DNA from: an uncultured Bacilli bacterium
GTDB taxonomy: Bacteria > Bacillota_I > Bacilli_A > RF39 > UBA660
Assembly (NCBI GenBank): GCA_934167485.1
Contig: CAKPKL010000004.1
Location: 62,001 to 126,000 of the forward strand
DNA: 64,000 nucleotides
Reading direction: 5' to 3'
Shown one piece after another: positions 8,349 to 16,741 of the stretch. Below the pieces are notes generated by a model, which saw nothing but the letters and a program-made list of their open reading frames with translations, was not told the DNA's origin and did not search any database. The position numbers and the translations under genes were made by a program. Every line of letters starts with the position of its first letter. Position 1 is the first letter of the stretch.

Positions 8349-8394
8349 AGGAAATGATAGTGTTTAACAATTTTGTTTATCATTTCCTTTTTTT
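8349..8394 (+). terminator. Terminator-type hairpin in front of spoIIP with no gene upstream of it
   Basis: A perfect 11-base-pair stem (AGGAAATGATA with TATCATTTCCT, loop 18) followed by seven T on the plus strand. The next gene on the left is on the minus strand, so this is either an attenuator in a spoIIP leader or the end of a short untracked RNA. Confidence 0.6.
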
Positions 8395-8441
8395 GACAAT
8401 AAATATATGTATTTTAATGTATATTATAATAGGTGATTAGT

Positions 8442-9377
8442 ATGAGCAAACGATTTAAGAGAAAAAGAAGTATAAAATTAAATAAAGTTATATTTTTAGT
8501 AATATTAATAATAGTTTTTTTGGTAATTAAATCACTTATAAGTAAAATAAGTATTAAGCAACTTGATAACAATCTATTAAATACTATTCTAAATAATTCA
8601 AATAATTATAATAAAGAGAATTATGCAGGTAAAATATCACTATATGTTAAAAATAGTTTATTTAATAATCCTGTAGAATTACTAAATTTACAATTAAAAT
8701 TAGAAAAGAAAAAAGAACAAAAAGAACAAGTTAATTTAATGTATCAAAAAAATGAATTGCCACTTATTTATATTTATAATTCTCATCAAGGTGAAGAATA
8801 TTCTTATAAATATTTAGAAGATTACAATATAGTACCTAATGTACTTATTGCAGATTCTATGTTAAAAGATAAACTTGAGAGTATTGGGATAAAAACAGTA
8901 ATTGAAGAAGCTAATATATTGGAATATATGAAAAATAATAATTTAAATCATGCTGGAAGTTATATTGCAAGTCGAGTGTTTTTAGAAAGCGCCATAAATA
9001 ATTACCCATCAGTAAGATTATTTATAGATTTACATAGAGATGCCGCACCGCATAATGCAACTACAGTAAACATTGATGGTAAGGAATGTGCTAAAATTTT
9101 ATTTGTAATAGGATTAGAATATGATACCTATCAAAATAATTTGGAAATAGTAACAAAGATTAATAATATAATTCTAGAAAAATATCCATCGCTTACACGA
9201 GGTATTATGAAAAAAGAAGGTTATGGTGTAAATGGAGTATATAATCAAGATTTAAAGGAAAATGTTATTTTAATTGAAATAGGTGGTAATGAAAATAATA
9301 TTGAAGAGGTAAATAATACATTAGATTTAGTAGCGCATGTTATAGGAGAGTATATAAATGAAAAAGAAGAAAAGTAA
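8442..9377 (+). CDS. spoIIP: Stage II sporulation protein P (SpoIIP), peptidoglycan hydrolase
   Basis: SpoIIP is the amidase/endopeptidase of the DMP complex that thins septal and lateral peptidoglycan during forespore engulfment, together with SpoIID and SpoIIM. This 311-residue copy has a basic N terminus and one transmembrane helix (about residues 13-32), placing the catalytic domain outside the membrane. The domain shows YIYNSHQGEEY, LFIDLHRDAAP and a late IEIGGNENNIEE segment, as expected for the family. ATG 8442 is preferred because the earlier GTG at 8433 lies inside the AGGTGATT site. A companion gene follows with a 20-base overlap. spoIIM lies 10 kb away; spoIID is not in the window. 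Confidence 0.9.
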   Translation: MSKRFKRKRSIKLNKVIFLVILIIVFLVIKSLISKISIKQLDNNLLNTILNNSNNYNKENYAGKISLYVKNSLFNNPVELLNLQLKLEKKKEQKEQVNLMYQKNELPLIYIYNSHQGEEYSYKYLEDYNIVPNVLIADSMLKDKLESIGIKTVIEEANILEYMKNNNLNHAGSYIASRVFLESAINNYPSVRLFIDLHRDAAPHNATTVNIDGKECAKILFVIGLEYDTYQNNLEIVTKINNIILEKYPSLTRGIMKKEGYGVNGVYNQDLKENVILIEIGGNENNIEEVNNTLDLVAHVIGEYINEKEEK

Positions 9378-9690
9378 CAAGATATTTAAATTTATATTTA
9401 TGGTATTAATTATGAGTTTTTTAGTAATATATTTATCAGAAATGGCTGGGTATTATGAGTATAAAAATTATCAAAAAAAAGAACTTACTGAAGAACAAAT
9501 TAGAAAGTTTGAAGAAGATGTAAAAAATGGAGTTGAAGTAGATTTAAATGATTATTTAGCAACCAATGATAAATCATATTATAATAATTTATCTAAAATG
9601 ACTAGTAAATTATCAGATGGAATAAGTAATGCGGTAAAAAAAGGAGTAGAGAATACTTTTAAATTTTTATCTAAAATAGTTGATGAATAA
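9358..9690 (+). CDS. Small single-pass membrane protein coupled to spoIIP
   Basis: This protein has 110 residues. An N-terminal Lys-rich segment is followed by one transmembrane helix (about residues 9-28), then a charged, probably helical outer part (LTEEQIRKFEEDVKNG). The gene overlaps the end of spoIIP by 20 bases and has its own AGGAGAG site, so co-translation is likely. I do not recognise a family. Coupling suggests a role in engulfment or in SpoIIP placement; this is inference. Confidence 0.7.
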   Translation: MKKKKSNKIFKFIFMVLIMSFLVIYLSEMAGYYEYKNYQKKELTEEQIRKFEEDVKNGVEVDLNDYLATNDKSYYNNLSKMTSKLSDGISNAVKKGVENTFKFLSKIVDE

Positions 9691-9723
9691 AGGGATGAGT
9701 GTTATAATTAAATTGGTGATAAT

Positions 9724-10113
9724 ATGGAATTATTAAAAAGAGAAAATTGGTGGATATGGCTATTGTTACTATTATTTTCAAGTGGTAGCAGTATTATCGC
9801 ACTTTCTGCACTTCTTAATTTATTTGATAAAGATGCCTGGTATGCGAAATGGTATTATTGGGTAATAGGACTATTATTATTTGTTTTTCCATTTTTTATT
9901 ATGATATCTGTATTTTATATAGAAATGACTTGCAAAGTAGCTTATAAATTAAATGTTAAAGGTAGTGAATATTATTTATCTCCTTATATTTGGTTAATAC
10001 TTATAATAATACCTTTTATAGGATGGTTAGGGTTTATAGTATTCTTTTTGTATTTAAACATTGCAATATTATTAAATTTATACAAAGGATATGGAGAAAA
10101 ACATATTAAATAA
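9724..10113 (+). CDS. Multi-pass membrane protein, unknown
   Basis: This 129-residue protein has three to four hydrophobic helices (about residues 12-32, 44-68 and 88-118) and many tryptophans and tyrosines. The ribosome site GGTGATAAT precedes ATG 9724. It follows the spoIIP pair after 33 bases and ends at a terminator. It resembles small Firmicute membrane proteins of unknown function (DUF5684-like layout), but I cannot name it. Confidence 0.65.
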   Translation: MELLKRENWWIWLLLLLFSSGSSIIALSALLNLFDKDAWYAKWYYWVIGLLLFVFPFFIMISVFYIEMTCKVAYKLNVKGSEYYLSPYIWLILIIIPFIGWLGFIVFFLYLNIAILLNLYKGYGEKHIK

Positions 10114-10136
10114 GGACTTGGTTTTAGTCTTTTTTT
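10112..10136 (+). terminator. Intrinsic terminator after the spoIIP group
   Basis: A seven-base-pair stem (AAGGACT with AGTCTTT, including one G-T pair) is embedded in a run of seven T. It overlaps the stop codon of the membrane protein gene. Confidence 0.6.
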
Positions 10137-10150
10137 GACCAGAGGTAGTT

Positions 10151-11038
10151 ATGAATTTAAAAGATGAATTTATTGAATATAGAAATACTTTAGATTTACC
10201 AGGTGATATTACATTTGGTATAGAAATTGAATATGAAAATATTAAAAAAGATTATATGGATTATTATATTTATGATTTAAAACAAAATAAAATTATTGGT
10301 GATTGGAAAAATAAAGAAGAAATTGATATATCAGAGTATGATAGTAAAGGTAATCTTATAAATGGTGAGGTTACATCTCCAATACTTACTGATAATATTA
10401 ATTCCTGGAAAGAATTAAAAAAAGTAGTAGAAGTCATTGATAAAAATAATGGTATTATAACTGATAGGTGTGGTACCCATATAAATATAGGAGCTCAGAT
10501 TATGGGTGGTAATTCTATTTATTGGAGAAACTTTTTATTGTTATGGATTTTATATGAGGATGAAATATATAAGTTTTGTAGTGGAGAGTTTTCTATGGTT
10601 AGAAAAAGAAAAAAGACAATAGATCCCATATCAAGTTCATTAGATATTAGTAAAATTTTAGATGTAAAAGAACCTTCTGCTAATTACATTTATTATATTA
10701 CAGATGCATTATTAGATAAAACACATGATATATCTTTAAAAAATGTATATAGTTATTGTTTTAATAAGGACAATGTCATAGAATTTAGATTACCAAATGG
10801 AACAATAAAAGAAGAAATAATACAAAATTATATTAATTTTTTTGCAAAATTTTTAATAGTCAGTAAAAAAGAACTTGATATAGATAAAATTTTATATAAT
10901 ATTAAAAATAATATACGTGATAATTCTTTATGTGATTATGTTTTTGAAGAAGAAATTGATAAGCAAAATTTTTTAATACAAGCATCAAAACAAAATAAAG
11001 TGTATAGTAAAAAATTACCTTCTCATTTACACTTTTAA
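10151..11038 (+). CDS. Amidoligase-family protein (ATP-dependent carboxylate-amine ligase fold)
   Basis: This 295-residue protein shows the amidoligase signature, related to the glutamine-synthetase/GCS fold. It has FGIEIEYE (residues 22-29), the metal-binding acidic strand, then GEVTSPIL, RCGTHINIG (the conserved histidine motif) and EFRLPNGT. Family members form amide or isopeptide bonds, for instance in peptide tagging, cell-wall crosslinking or secondary peptides; the substrate here is unknown. It begins 15 bases after the terminator of the spoIIP group, with an AGAGGTAGTT site, and reads into murG, which has its own promoter. No partner typical of known amidoligase systems (GATase, ThiF, acceptor peptide) is visible beside it. 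Confidence 0.75.
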   Translation: MNLKDEFIEYRNTLDLPGDITFGIEIEYENIKKDYMDYYIYDLKQNKIIGDWKNKEEIDISEYDSKGNLINGEVTSPILTDNINSWKELKKVVEVIDKNNGIITDRCGTHINIGAQIMGGNSIYWRNFLLLWILYEDEIYKFCSGEFSMVRKRKKTIDPISSSLDISKILDVKEPSANYIYYITDALLDKTHDISLKNVYSYCFNKDNVIEFRLPNGTIKEEIIQNYINFFAKFLIVSKKELDIDKILYNIKNNIRDNSLCDYVFEEEIDKQNFLIQASKQNKVYSKKLPSHLHF

Positions 11039-11079
11039 CAGTTTTAATTTCTAATAATATTTATAATTGAATATAATTA

Positions 11080-11088
11080 TGGTATAAT
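11080..11088 (+). promoter_or_regulatory. Extended -10 promoter of murG
   Basis: TGGTATAAT, an extended -10 element (TGn plus a perfect TATAAT), lies 16 bases before the murG start; no clear -35 is seen. Confidence 0.6.
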
Positions 11089-11103
11089 AAAGTAGGTGAT
11101 AAC

Positions 11104-12192
11104 ATGAGAGTTGTTATAAGTGCTGGAGGAACAGGAGGACATATATATCCTGCTCTTGCTATAATAAATAAAATAAAAGAAAAAGAACCTAATAGTGAAT
11201 TTTTATATATTGGCACTCATAATAGAATGGAAAAAGATATAGTACCAAAATATAATATTCCTTTTAAATCTATAGAAATATATGGCTTTAATAGAAAACA
11301 TATATTAAAAAATTTTAAAACTATTAAATGCATGATTAAATCAAAAAGGGAAGTAACTAAAATAATTAAAGAATTTAAACCAGACATAGCAATTGGTGTT
11401 GGTGGTTATGTAACAGTGCCGGTTATTTCAGCCGCACATAGCTTAGGCATTAAAACATTTATACATGAACAAAATAGTATAGCTGGAAAAGCTAATAAAG
11501 CTTTAGCTAGATATGCTGATTTAATTGGTGTATCATTTAAAAGTAGTTTAAATGATTTTGATTCTAAAAAAGTTATATTTACTGGTAATCCTTGTAGTGA
11601 GGAAGCTATAAATAAAAAAGAAATAAAAAAAGAGTTTTTTGGGTTTGATAACAATAAAAAATTAGTTTTGATAGTAATGGGATCTTTAGGAGCAGCAGAA
11701 GTAAATTCTTATTTAAAAGAAAATTTAAGTAAGTTTAAAGGTAAAGATTACCAAGTATTATATGTATCAGGTAAGTCAAGTTATGATAGTGTTAAAGATT
11801 TAAATTTACCTAGTAATGTAAAAATAGTTCCTTATATTGATAATTTAACTGGTATTATGAAAAATACGGATTTAATGGTTACGCGTGCTGGGGCAAGCAC
11901 TTTAAGTGAGGTAATCGCACTTGGTGTACCTTCTATTTTAATACCTAGTCCATATGTTCCTAATAATCATCAATATAAGAATGCTATGGACTTAGTAAAT
12001 GCAAAAGCTGCTGATATAATAGAAGAAAAAGATTTAAAAAATGATATACTAATTGATAAAATAGATATTATTATATCTTCTTCTATTAAACTTTATGAAA
12101 TGAAAAATAATTTAAGTGGTTTAGATGTTGATAAGAGTGCCTCTATTATTTATGATAATATTAAAAAATTGATAGATGGGAAGAGTTTATGA
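11104..12192 (+). CDS. murG: MurG: undecaprenyl-PP-MurNAc-pentapeptide N-acetylglucosaminyltransferase
   Basis: MurG adds GlcNAc to lipid I to give lipid II at the inner face of the membrane, the last cytoplasmic step of peptidoglycan synthesis. The 362-residue length is normal. The N-terminal GGTGGH loop is at residues 8-13, FIHEQN and the GNP motif follow, and the C-terminal donor domain has VMGSLGA, RAGASTLSE and PNNHQYKNA, which bind UDP-GlcNAc. The start follows AGGTGATAAC. It overlaps murB by four bases (ATGA), so the two are coupled, with ftsQ next: a compact wall/division operon. Confidence 0.97.
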   Translation: MRVVISAGGTGGHIYPALAIINKIKEKEPNSEFLYIGTHNRMEKDIVPKYNIPFKSIEIYGFNRKHILKNFKTIKCMIKSKREVTKIIKEFKPDIAIGVGGYVTVPVISAAHSLGIKTFIHEQNSIAGKANKALARYADLIGVSFKSSLNDFDSKKVIFTGNPCSEEAINKKEIKKEFFGFDNNKKLVLIVMGSLGAAEVNSYLKENLSKFKGKDYQVLYVSGKSSYDSVKDLNLPSNVKIVPYIDNLTGIMKNTDLMVTRAGASTLSEVIALGVPSILIPSPYVPNNHQYKNAMDLVNAKAADIIEEKDLKNDILIDKIDIIISSSIKLYEMKNNLSGLDVDKSASIIYDNIKKLIDGKSL

Positions 12193-13085
12193 ATATAATA
12201 AAAAACATTAAAAATCTTCATGTTGGAAAAGTTATTGATAATGCTTTAATGAGTGATTACACAACTTATAAAGTTGGTGGTAAAGTAATTTGTGTAGTAA
12301 TACCTGAAGATGAAGATTCGTTAATTAGATTGTTAAAATATTTAAGAAAGAACAATATAAAGAATAAAGTATTAGGTAATGGTTCTAATGTCATTTTTAA
12401 TAATTCTGGGTATGATGGTGTTATTATTAAATTAGATAATTTTAATAATATTAATATAATAAATAACAAAGTTATTGTAGGTGCTGGATGCATGTTAAAT
12501 AAATTAGCTCTTCGCGTATCTAGATTAGGTCTTACTGGTATGGAGTTTGCTGCTGGTATTCCTGGCACTGTAGGTGGAGCTGTTTTTATGAATGCAGGTG
12601 CTTACAAAAGTGATATGGGATATATAGTTACAAGTGTTAAAGTTTTAACTCCTGAATATACTATAAAGACTTTATATAATAAGGATTTAGATTTTCATTA
12701 TAGAACATCTTTCTTACAAAAGAATCCTTTATATATATGTTTAGAAGCAACAATTACACTTATTAAAGGTAATACTGATGATATGATGGAAATAATAAAT
12801 GAGAGAAAAAGAAGAAGAATGGAATCTCAACCATTAGAATATCCAAGTGCTGGTTCAGTATTTAGAAATCCAGATGGTGATTTTGCAGGAAGGTTAATAG
12901 AAGAATTAGGCTATAAAGGAAAATGTCTTGGTGGAGCTAAAGTAAGTGAAAAGCATGCTAACTTTATAATTAATAATGGAAATGCTACAGGAGAAGATAT
13001 AAAAGAATTAATAACTGAAATAAGAAATGATGTAAAGAAAAAATATAATATAGAATTAAAAGTAGAACAAGAATTTGTAGAATAA
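12189..13085 (+). CDS. murB: MurB: UDP-N-acetylenolpyruvoylglucosamine reductase
   Basis: MurB is an FAD-dependent reductase that produces UDP-MurNAc. At 298 residues it is of the type II (Gram-positive) form. The FAD-binding region carries YKVGGK, GNGSNVIF and GIPGTVGGAVFMNAGAY, and the substrate/catalytic region carries SAGSVFRNP and GRLIEELGYKG. The start ATG overlaps the murG stop (ATGA), a common coupling arrangement. It is followed nine bases later by ftsQ. Confidence 0.97.
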   Translation: MNIIKNIKNLHVGKVIDNALMSDYTTYKVGGKVICVVIPEDEDSLIRLLKYLRKNNIKNKVLGNGSNVIFNNSGYDGVIIKLDNFNNINIINNKVIVGAGCMLNKLALRVSRLGLTGMEFAAGIPGTVGGAVFMNAGAYKSDMGYIVTSVKVLTPEYTIKTLYNKDLDFHYRTSFLQKNPLYICLEATITLIKGNTDDMMEIINERKRRRMESQPLEYPSAGSVFRNPDGDFAGRLIEELGYKGKCLGGAKVSEKHANFIINNGNATGEDIKELITEIRNDVKKKYNIELKVEQEFVE

Positions 13086-13094
13086 GGTGATTTG

Positions 13095-13784
13095 ATGGCT
13101 AAAAAAAGGTGTAAAAAACATAAAAAAAAGATAAATAAAAGACGAATCTTAATATTTTTAGCCATAGTATTATTTATAGTATTCTTCTTTTATAAATTAT
13201 TTACTGTAAATATTAGCAATATTTATATAGAAGGTAATAAATACTTTAGTGATCAAAAAATAATAGATATTGCTGGTTTAAACAACTATCCAAATTCATT
13301 AGAAAATTTATCTTATCTAATAGAGAATAAATTAGAAAAAAATAAATATATTTTATCAAGTAAGGTTCATAAAAATATTTTTCTTAATAAAGTATATATA
13401 TCTATAAAAGAAAATTACCCATTATTTTATTATAAAATAGAAGATAAAACTGTTTTATATAATGGAGATAAAGTTGATGATAAATTTATAAGTACAGTTG
13501 TAATTAATAGTATACCAAATACTATATATGATAAGTTTTTAAAAAGTATGGAAGAATTAAATTTAGATATATTGACTAGAATATCTGAAATAGAATATAA
13601 ACCAAATGATGTAGATCAAGAGCGATTTTTTCTTATTATGAATGATGGTAATTATGTATATTTGACATTATATAAATTTAATAATATGAATAAGTATTTG
13701 AATATAATTAAGACCTTTGAAAATAAAAAAGGAATCTTATATTTAGATAGTGGGGAATACTTTGATGTATTTGATGAAAACTAA
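13095..13784 (+). CDS. ftsQ: Cell division protein FtsQ/DivIB
   Basis: FtsQ/DivIB is a bitopic divisome protein. This 229-residue copy has a basic cytoplasmic start (KKRCKKHKKKINKRR), one transmembrane helix (about residues 19-37) and then the POTRA domain (ISNIYIEGNKYFSDQKI), followed by the beta domain. ATG 13095 follows AAGGTGATTTG; a TTG three bases earlier is not needed. Position after murG and murB is the classical division-and-wall arrangement. Confidence 0.88.
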   Translation: MAKKRCKKHKKKINKRRILIFLAIVLFIVFFFYKLFTVNISNIYIEGNKYFSDQKIIDIAGLNNYPNSLENLSYLIENKLEKNKYILSSKVHKNIFLNKVYISIKENYPLFYYKIEDKTVLYNGDKVDDKFISTVVINSIPNTIYDKFLKSMEELNLDILTRISEIEYKPNDVDQERFFLIMNDGNYVYLTLYKFNNMNKYLNIIKTFENKKGILYLDSGEYFDVFDEN

Positions 13785-13786
13785 AA

Positions 13787-13815
13787 AATATATAAGTAAT
13801 TTATATATTTTTTTT
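13787..13815 (+). terminator. Intrinsic terminator after ftsQ
   Basis: AT-only stem of nine pairs (AATATATAA with TTATATATT, five-base loop) followed by a T run, immediately after the ftsQ stop. A TATAAT at 13827-13832 probably serves the next gene. Confidence 0.6.
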
Positions 13816-13848
13816 GTATTTTATTGTATAATGTTTATGGGTGAGATT

Positions 13849-14265
13849 ATGGAACAATTAACACGTAGTGAACTTAGAAAAAATATTATGACTATTTTGT
13901 ATCAAATAAATGTTTATGATTCAAATAAAGTGGAATATAATGTAGAGGATATTATTAAAGAAGTTAATCCTATAGATAATGAATTTGTTAAAGATATAGT
14001 GTATGGAGTTATAACTCATATAGATGAATTAGATAGTATAGCTAATAGTTATTTAAATAAATGGACTATAAATAGATTAGGCAATACTGATCAATCAATT
14101 CTTAGAATGGGTATTTATGAATTATTATACACTAATACTCCGGATATAGTTGTAATAAATGAAGCTGTTGAACTTGCTAAACTATATAGTGATGATGATG
14201 TTAAAAATATGATTAATGGTGTACTTGATAAAGTATATCATAATAAGGTAGACCATCATGAATAA
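13849..14265 (+). CDS. nusB: Transcription antitermination factor NusB
   Basis: NusB binds boxA RNA with S10 and promotes rRNA antitermination. This 138-residue helical protein has the family features SELRKNIMTILYQIN, FVKDIVYGV, LGNTDQSILRMGIYELLY and VVINEAVELAKLYSDD. The start at 13849 follows GGGTGAGATT; an earlier in-frame ATG (13750) lies inside ftsQ and across its terminator. It overlaps xseA by eight bases, as in many Firmicutes where nusB precedes the exonuclease VII genes. Confidence 0.93.
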   Translation: MEQLTRSELRKNIMTILYQINVYDSNKVEYNVEDIIKEVNPIDNEFVKDIVYGVITHIDELDSIANSYLNKWTINRLGNTDQSILRMGIYELLYTNTPDIVVINEAVELAKLYSDDDVKNMINGVLDKVYHNKVDHHE

Positions 14266-15526
14266 CAAATATCTAAGTGTAAGTGCGATTACTAGGTATT
14301 TAAAAGCTAAATTTGATAGTGATGACAACTTGAGAGTGGTATTTTTGAAAGGTGAAATATCTAATATAAAATATCATACTACTGGTCATCTTTATTTTTC
14401 TATAAAAGATGAAACAAGTAAAATAAATGCAATTATGTTTTCTAGTAGTGCAAAAAAGCTTTTATTTAAACCGGTAGACGGTTCTAAAGTATTAGTTACA
14501 GGTAGAATTAGTGTATATGAAGCAACAGGTGGATATCAAATATATGTAGATGAAATGCAAGAAGATGGTGTTGGAAATCTTTATATTGCTTTTGAGAAAT
14601 TAAAAAAAGATTTAGCTCGTGAAGGATTATTTGATCAAAAATATAAAAAACCAATACCAAAAATACCAAATAGGATAGGTGTTGTAACTGCACCTACAGG
14701 TGCTGCTATAAAAGATATATTATCTACTATTAAAAGAAGATATAACGCTTGTGAGGTAATATTATTTCCATCTCTTGTACAGGGTGATATGGCAAAAGAT
14801 GATATAGTAAGAAATATTAAACTTGCAGAAAATTATAATTTAGATGTATTAATTGTTGGTAGAGGTGGAGGCTCTATTGAAGATTTATGGCCTTTTAACG
14901 AAGAAATAGTTGCCAGAGCTATATTTGACTGTACTATACCTGTTATAAGCGCTGTAGGGCATGAAATAGACTTTACTATAGCAGATTATGTTGCTGATAT
15001 GCGTGCTCCAACACCAACAGGAGCGGCTGAGATGGCAGTTCCTAATGTAAGTGATTTAATTAACTTAGTAAATAATTTAAAAATTAGATTAAACGAAGCG
15101 ATGAATAAAAAAGTAAATTATCAAAAACTATATTTAGATTCAATAAAAAATTCTTATGCTCTAAAAAATCCAATGATTATGTATGAGAATAAAAAACAAA
15201 AATTAGATATATTAATTGATAATTTAAATAAAGTATTAATTAAAAAATACGATAGCGCAAAACATAGATTAGAAATACTTAAAAGCAACTATATTTTAAA
15301 TAATCCTGAATTATTATTAAAGGATAGAGTAACTAAATTAAATTCATTAATAGAAAAATTAGAATTAGTAAATCCATTAGGAGTATTAAAAAGAGGATAT
15401 TCACTTACTTATTTTAATAATAAAGTTATTAAAGATATTAACAAAGTTAAAATAAATGATATGATAAGTGTAAGAATGGAAAATGGAACTATTGATTGTA
15501 AAGTTATTGAAAAAAATAAAAGGTGA
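14258..15526 (+). CDS. xseA: Exodeoxyribonuclease VII large subunit XseA
   Basis: XseA is the catalytic subunit of exonuclease VII, which degrades single-stranded DNA bidirectionally. The 422-residue length is normal. An N-terminal OB fold (VFLKGEISNIKYHTTGHLYF) is followed by the catalytic core with RIGVVTAPTGAAIKDIL, DVLIVGRGGGSIEDLWPFN and AVGHEIDFTIADYVADMRAPTP. A long coiled-coil region and a C-terminal RGYSL segment complete it. It overlaps nusB by eight bases. The small subunit gene xseB is displaced by one kilobase by an unusual gene. Confidence 0.96.
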   Translation: MNNKYLSVSAITRYLKAKFDSDDNLRVVFLKGEISNIKYHTTGHLYFSIKDETSKINAIMFSSSAKKLLFKPVDGSKVLVTGRISVYEATGGYQIYVDEMQEDGVGNLYIAFEKLKKDLAREGLFDQKYKKPIPKIPNRIGVVTAPTGAAIKDILSTIKRRYNACEVILFPSLVQGDMAKDDIVRNIKLAENYNLDVLIVGRGGGSIEDLWPFNEEIVARAIFDCTIPVISAVGHEIDFTIADYVADMRAPTPTGAAEMAVPNVSDLINLVNNLKIRLNEAMNKKVNYQKLYLDSIKNSYALKNPMIMYENKKQKLDILIDNLNKVLIKKYDSAKHRLEILKSNYILNNPELLLKDRVTKLNSLIEKLELVNPLGVLKRGYSLTYFNNKVIKDINKVKINDMISVRMENGTIDCKVIEKNKR

Positions 15527-15531
15527 AGTTT

Positions 15532-16542
15532 ATGAATAATTTTAAAAAGTTTTTAATTCAATATGGTTTTAATAATACAGATGCTGATAAAATAATAAAT
15601 ACCTATTCTTTTGATACTTTTTTTGAGGATACTCTAATAAATCATTCAAAACAAGTAATAGAGTTATTAGATATTATGGGATATAATAAATCATCTATTA
15701 TTAAAATTGTTAAATCATTTCCTCAAATATTAGGTCTTGGTTTAAACAATATAAGAAATAAAATTAAATACTTAAAAACTATAGGTCTTTCAGATAGTGA
15801 TATTAATTTAATAATTAAACGATTTCCAGCTATATTTGCATATAATATAAGCAGCATGAATAAAAGAATTAAATTTTTAATAAAATTAGGTTATGAATAT
15901 AATGAAATTCTTAAAATAGTTAAAATTTGTCCAAATATTTTTGGATTTAAAACAGAAAAAATAGAAGAAATTATAAAAACATTTCAAAGATTAGGTTATA
16001 ATAATAACCAAATCATTAAACTTACATCAGCTTCTCCTGCAATTTTAACCTATAGTACTAATAATGTAATAAATAAAGTATTATTTTTAAATAATCTTGG
16101 TTATAGTAAGGAAGATGTTATAAAAACAACTACTACATTTCCAGCACTTTTTAGTTATAGTCAAGAGAAAATTTCAAAAAAATTTACAGACCTAATTGAA
16201 CTAGGATACAGTAGGGAAGATATTTTAATTATGACAAAGAAATTACCTTCAATATATGGTCTTGATATTTATAACATAAAACAAAAAATGGATTTTTATA
16301 ATGACTTAAAAATAAAAATTGATTTTGTGAAATATCCTATGTTATTAATTCAAAGTTTAGAATTAGGTAAAGCAAGATATTCTTTCTATAAAGATAAAGG
16401 AATAAAAATTGATTCAAATAACTATAGTAAATTGTTTATTAGACAACAACAATTTAAAGATATATATAATATAGACAATAAAACTTTAATGTTTTTATAC
16501 AATGAGGAGGAAGATAATAATGGCAAAAGAATCAAAGTTTGA
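15532..16542 (+). CDS. mTERF-repeat protein between xseA and xseB
   Basis: A 336-residue all-helical repeat protein. About seven units of 36 residues follow the mTERF pattern: LG-Y/L-S, two helices, a conserved proline in FP-x-I/L-F or CP-x-I-F, then a spacer reaching the next LGY. Examples are IIKRFPAIFAY, IVKICPNIFGF, TTTTFPALFSY and MTKKLPSIYGL. In mitochondria and plastids this superhelix binds DNA or RNA, with roles in transcription termination and ribosome biogenesis. Bacterial members are rare. ATG 15532 is preferred because the earlier GTG lies inside the AGGTGAAG site. The 3' end overlaps xseB by 23 bases, so it is coupled to the exonuclease operon. A nucleic-acid-binding role connected with ExoVII or nusB is inference. 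Confidence 0.8.
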   Translation: MNNFKKFLIQYGFNNTDADKIINTYSFDTFFEDTLINHSKQVIELLDIMGYNKSSIIKIVKSFPQILGLGLNNIRNKIKYLKTIGLSDSDINLIIKRFPAIFAYNISSMNKRIKFLIKLGYEYNEILKIVKICPNIFGFKTEKIEEIIKTFQRLGYNNNQIIKLTSASPAILTYSTNNVINKVLFLNNLGYSKEDVIKTTTTFPALFSYSQEKISKKFTDLIELGYSREDILIMTKKLPSIYGLDIYNIKQKMDFYNDLKIKIDFVKYPMLLIQSLELGKARYSFYKDKGIKIDSNNYSKLFIRQQQFKDIYNIDNKTLMFLYNEEEDNNGKRIKV

Positions 16543-16741
16543 AGATAAATTAAAAGAATTAGAGAAAATCGTAAATGAACTTGAATCAGGAGAGATAGAT
16601 TTAGATTCTTCAATAGAAAAATATACGAGTGCGATGAAACTCGTAAAAGAATGTGATGATAAATTAAAAAGTGTTGAAGAACAAGTAACTAAGATTGTTA
16701 CAGAATCAGGTAGTTTAGAGGATTTTGAAGTAGAACAATAA
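16520..16741 (+). CDS. xseB: Exodeoxyribonuclease VII small subunit XseB
   Basis: XseB is a small helical subunit that binds the XseA coiled coil. It has 73 residues and the characteristic FEDKLKELEKIVNELESGE and LDSSIEKYTSAMKLVKECDDKL. ATG 16520 is chosen because a strong GAGGAGG site (16504-16510) lies before it; the ribosome site and start are inside the end of the mTERF-like gene. Confidence 0.95.
   Translation: MAKESKFEDKLKELEKIVNELESGEIDLDSSIEKYTSAMKLVKECDDKLKSVEEQVTKIVTESGSLEDFEVEQ

Noticed and set aside
8393..8430. A sigma-A promoter for spoIIP from TTGACA at 8393 and TATAAT at 8425
   Set aside because: The spacing is 26 bases, far from 16-18, and TTGACA overlaps the T run of the hairpin.
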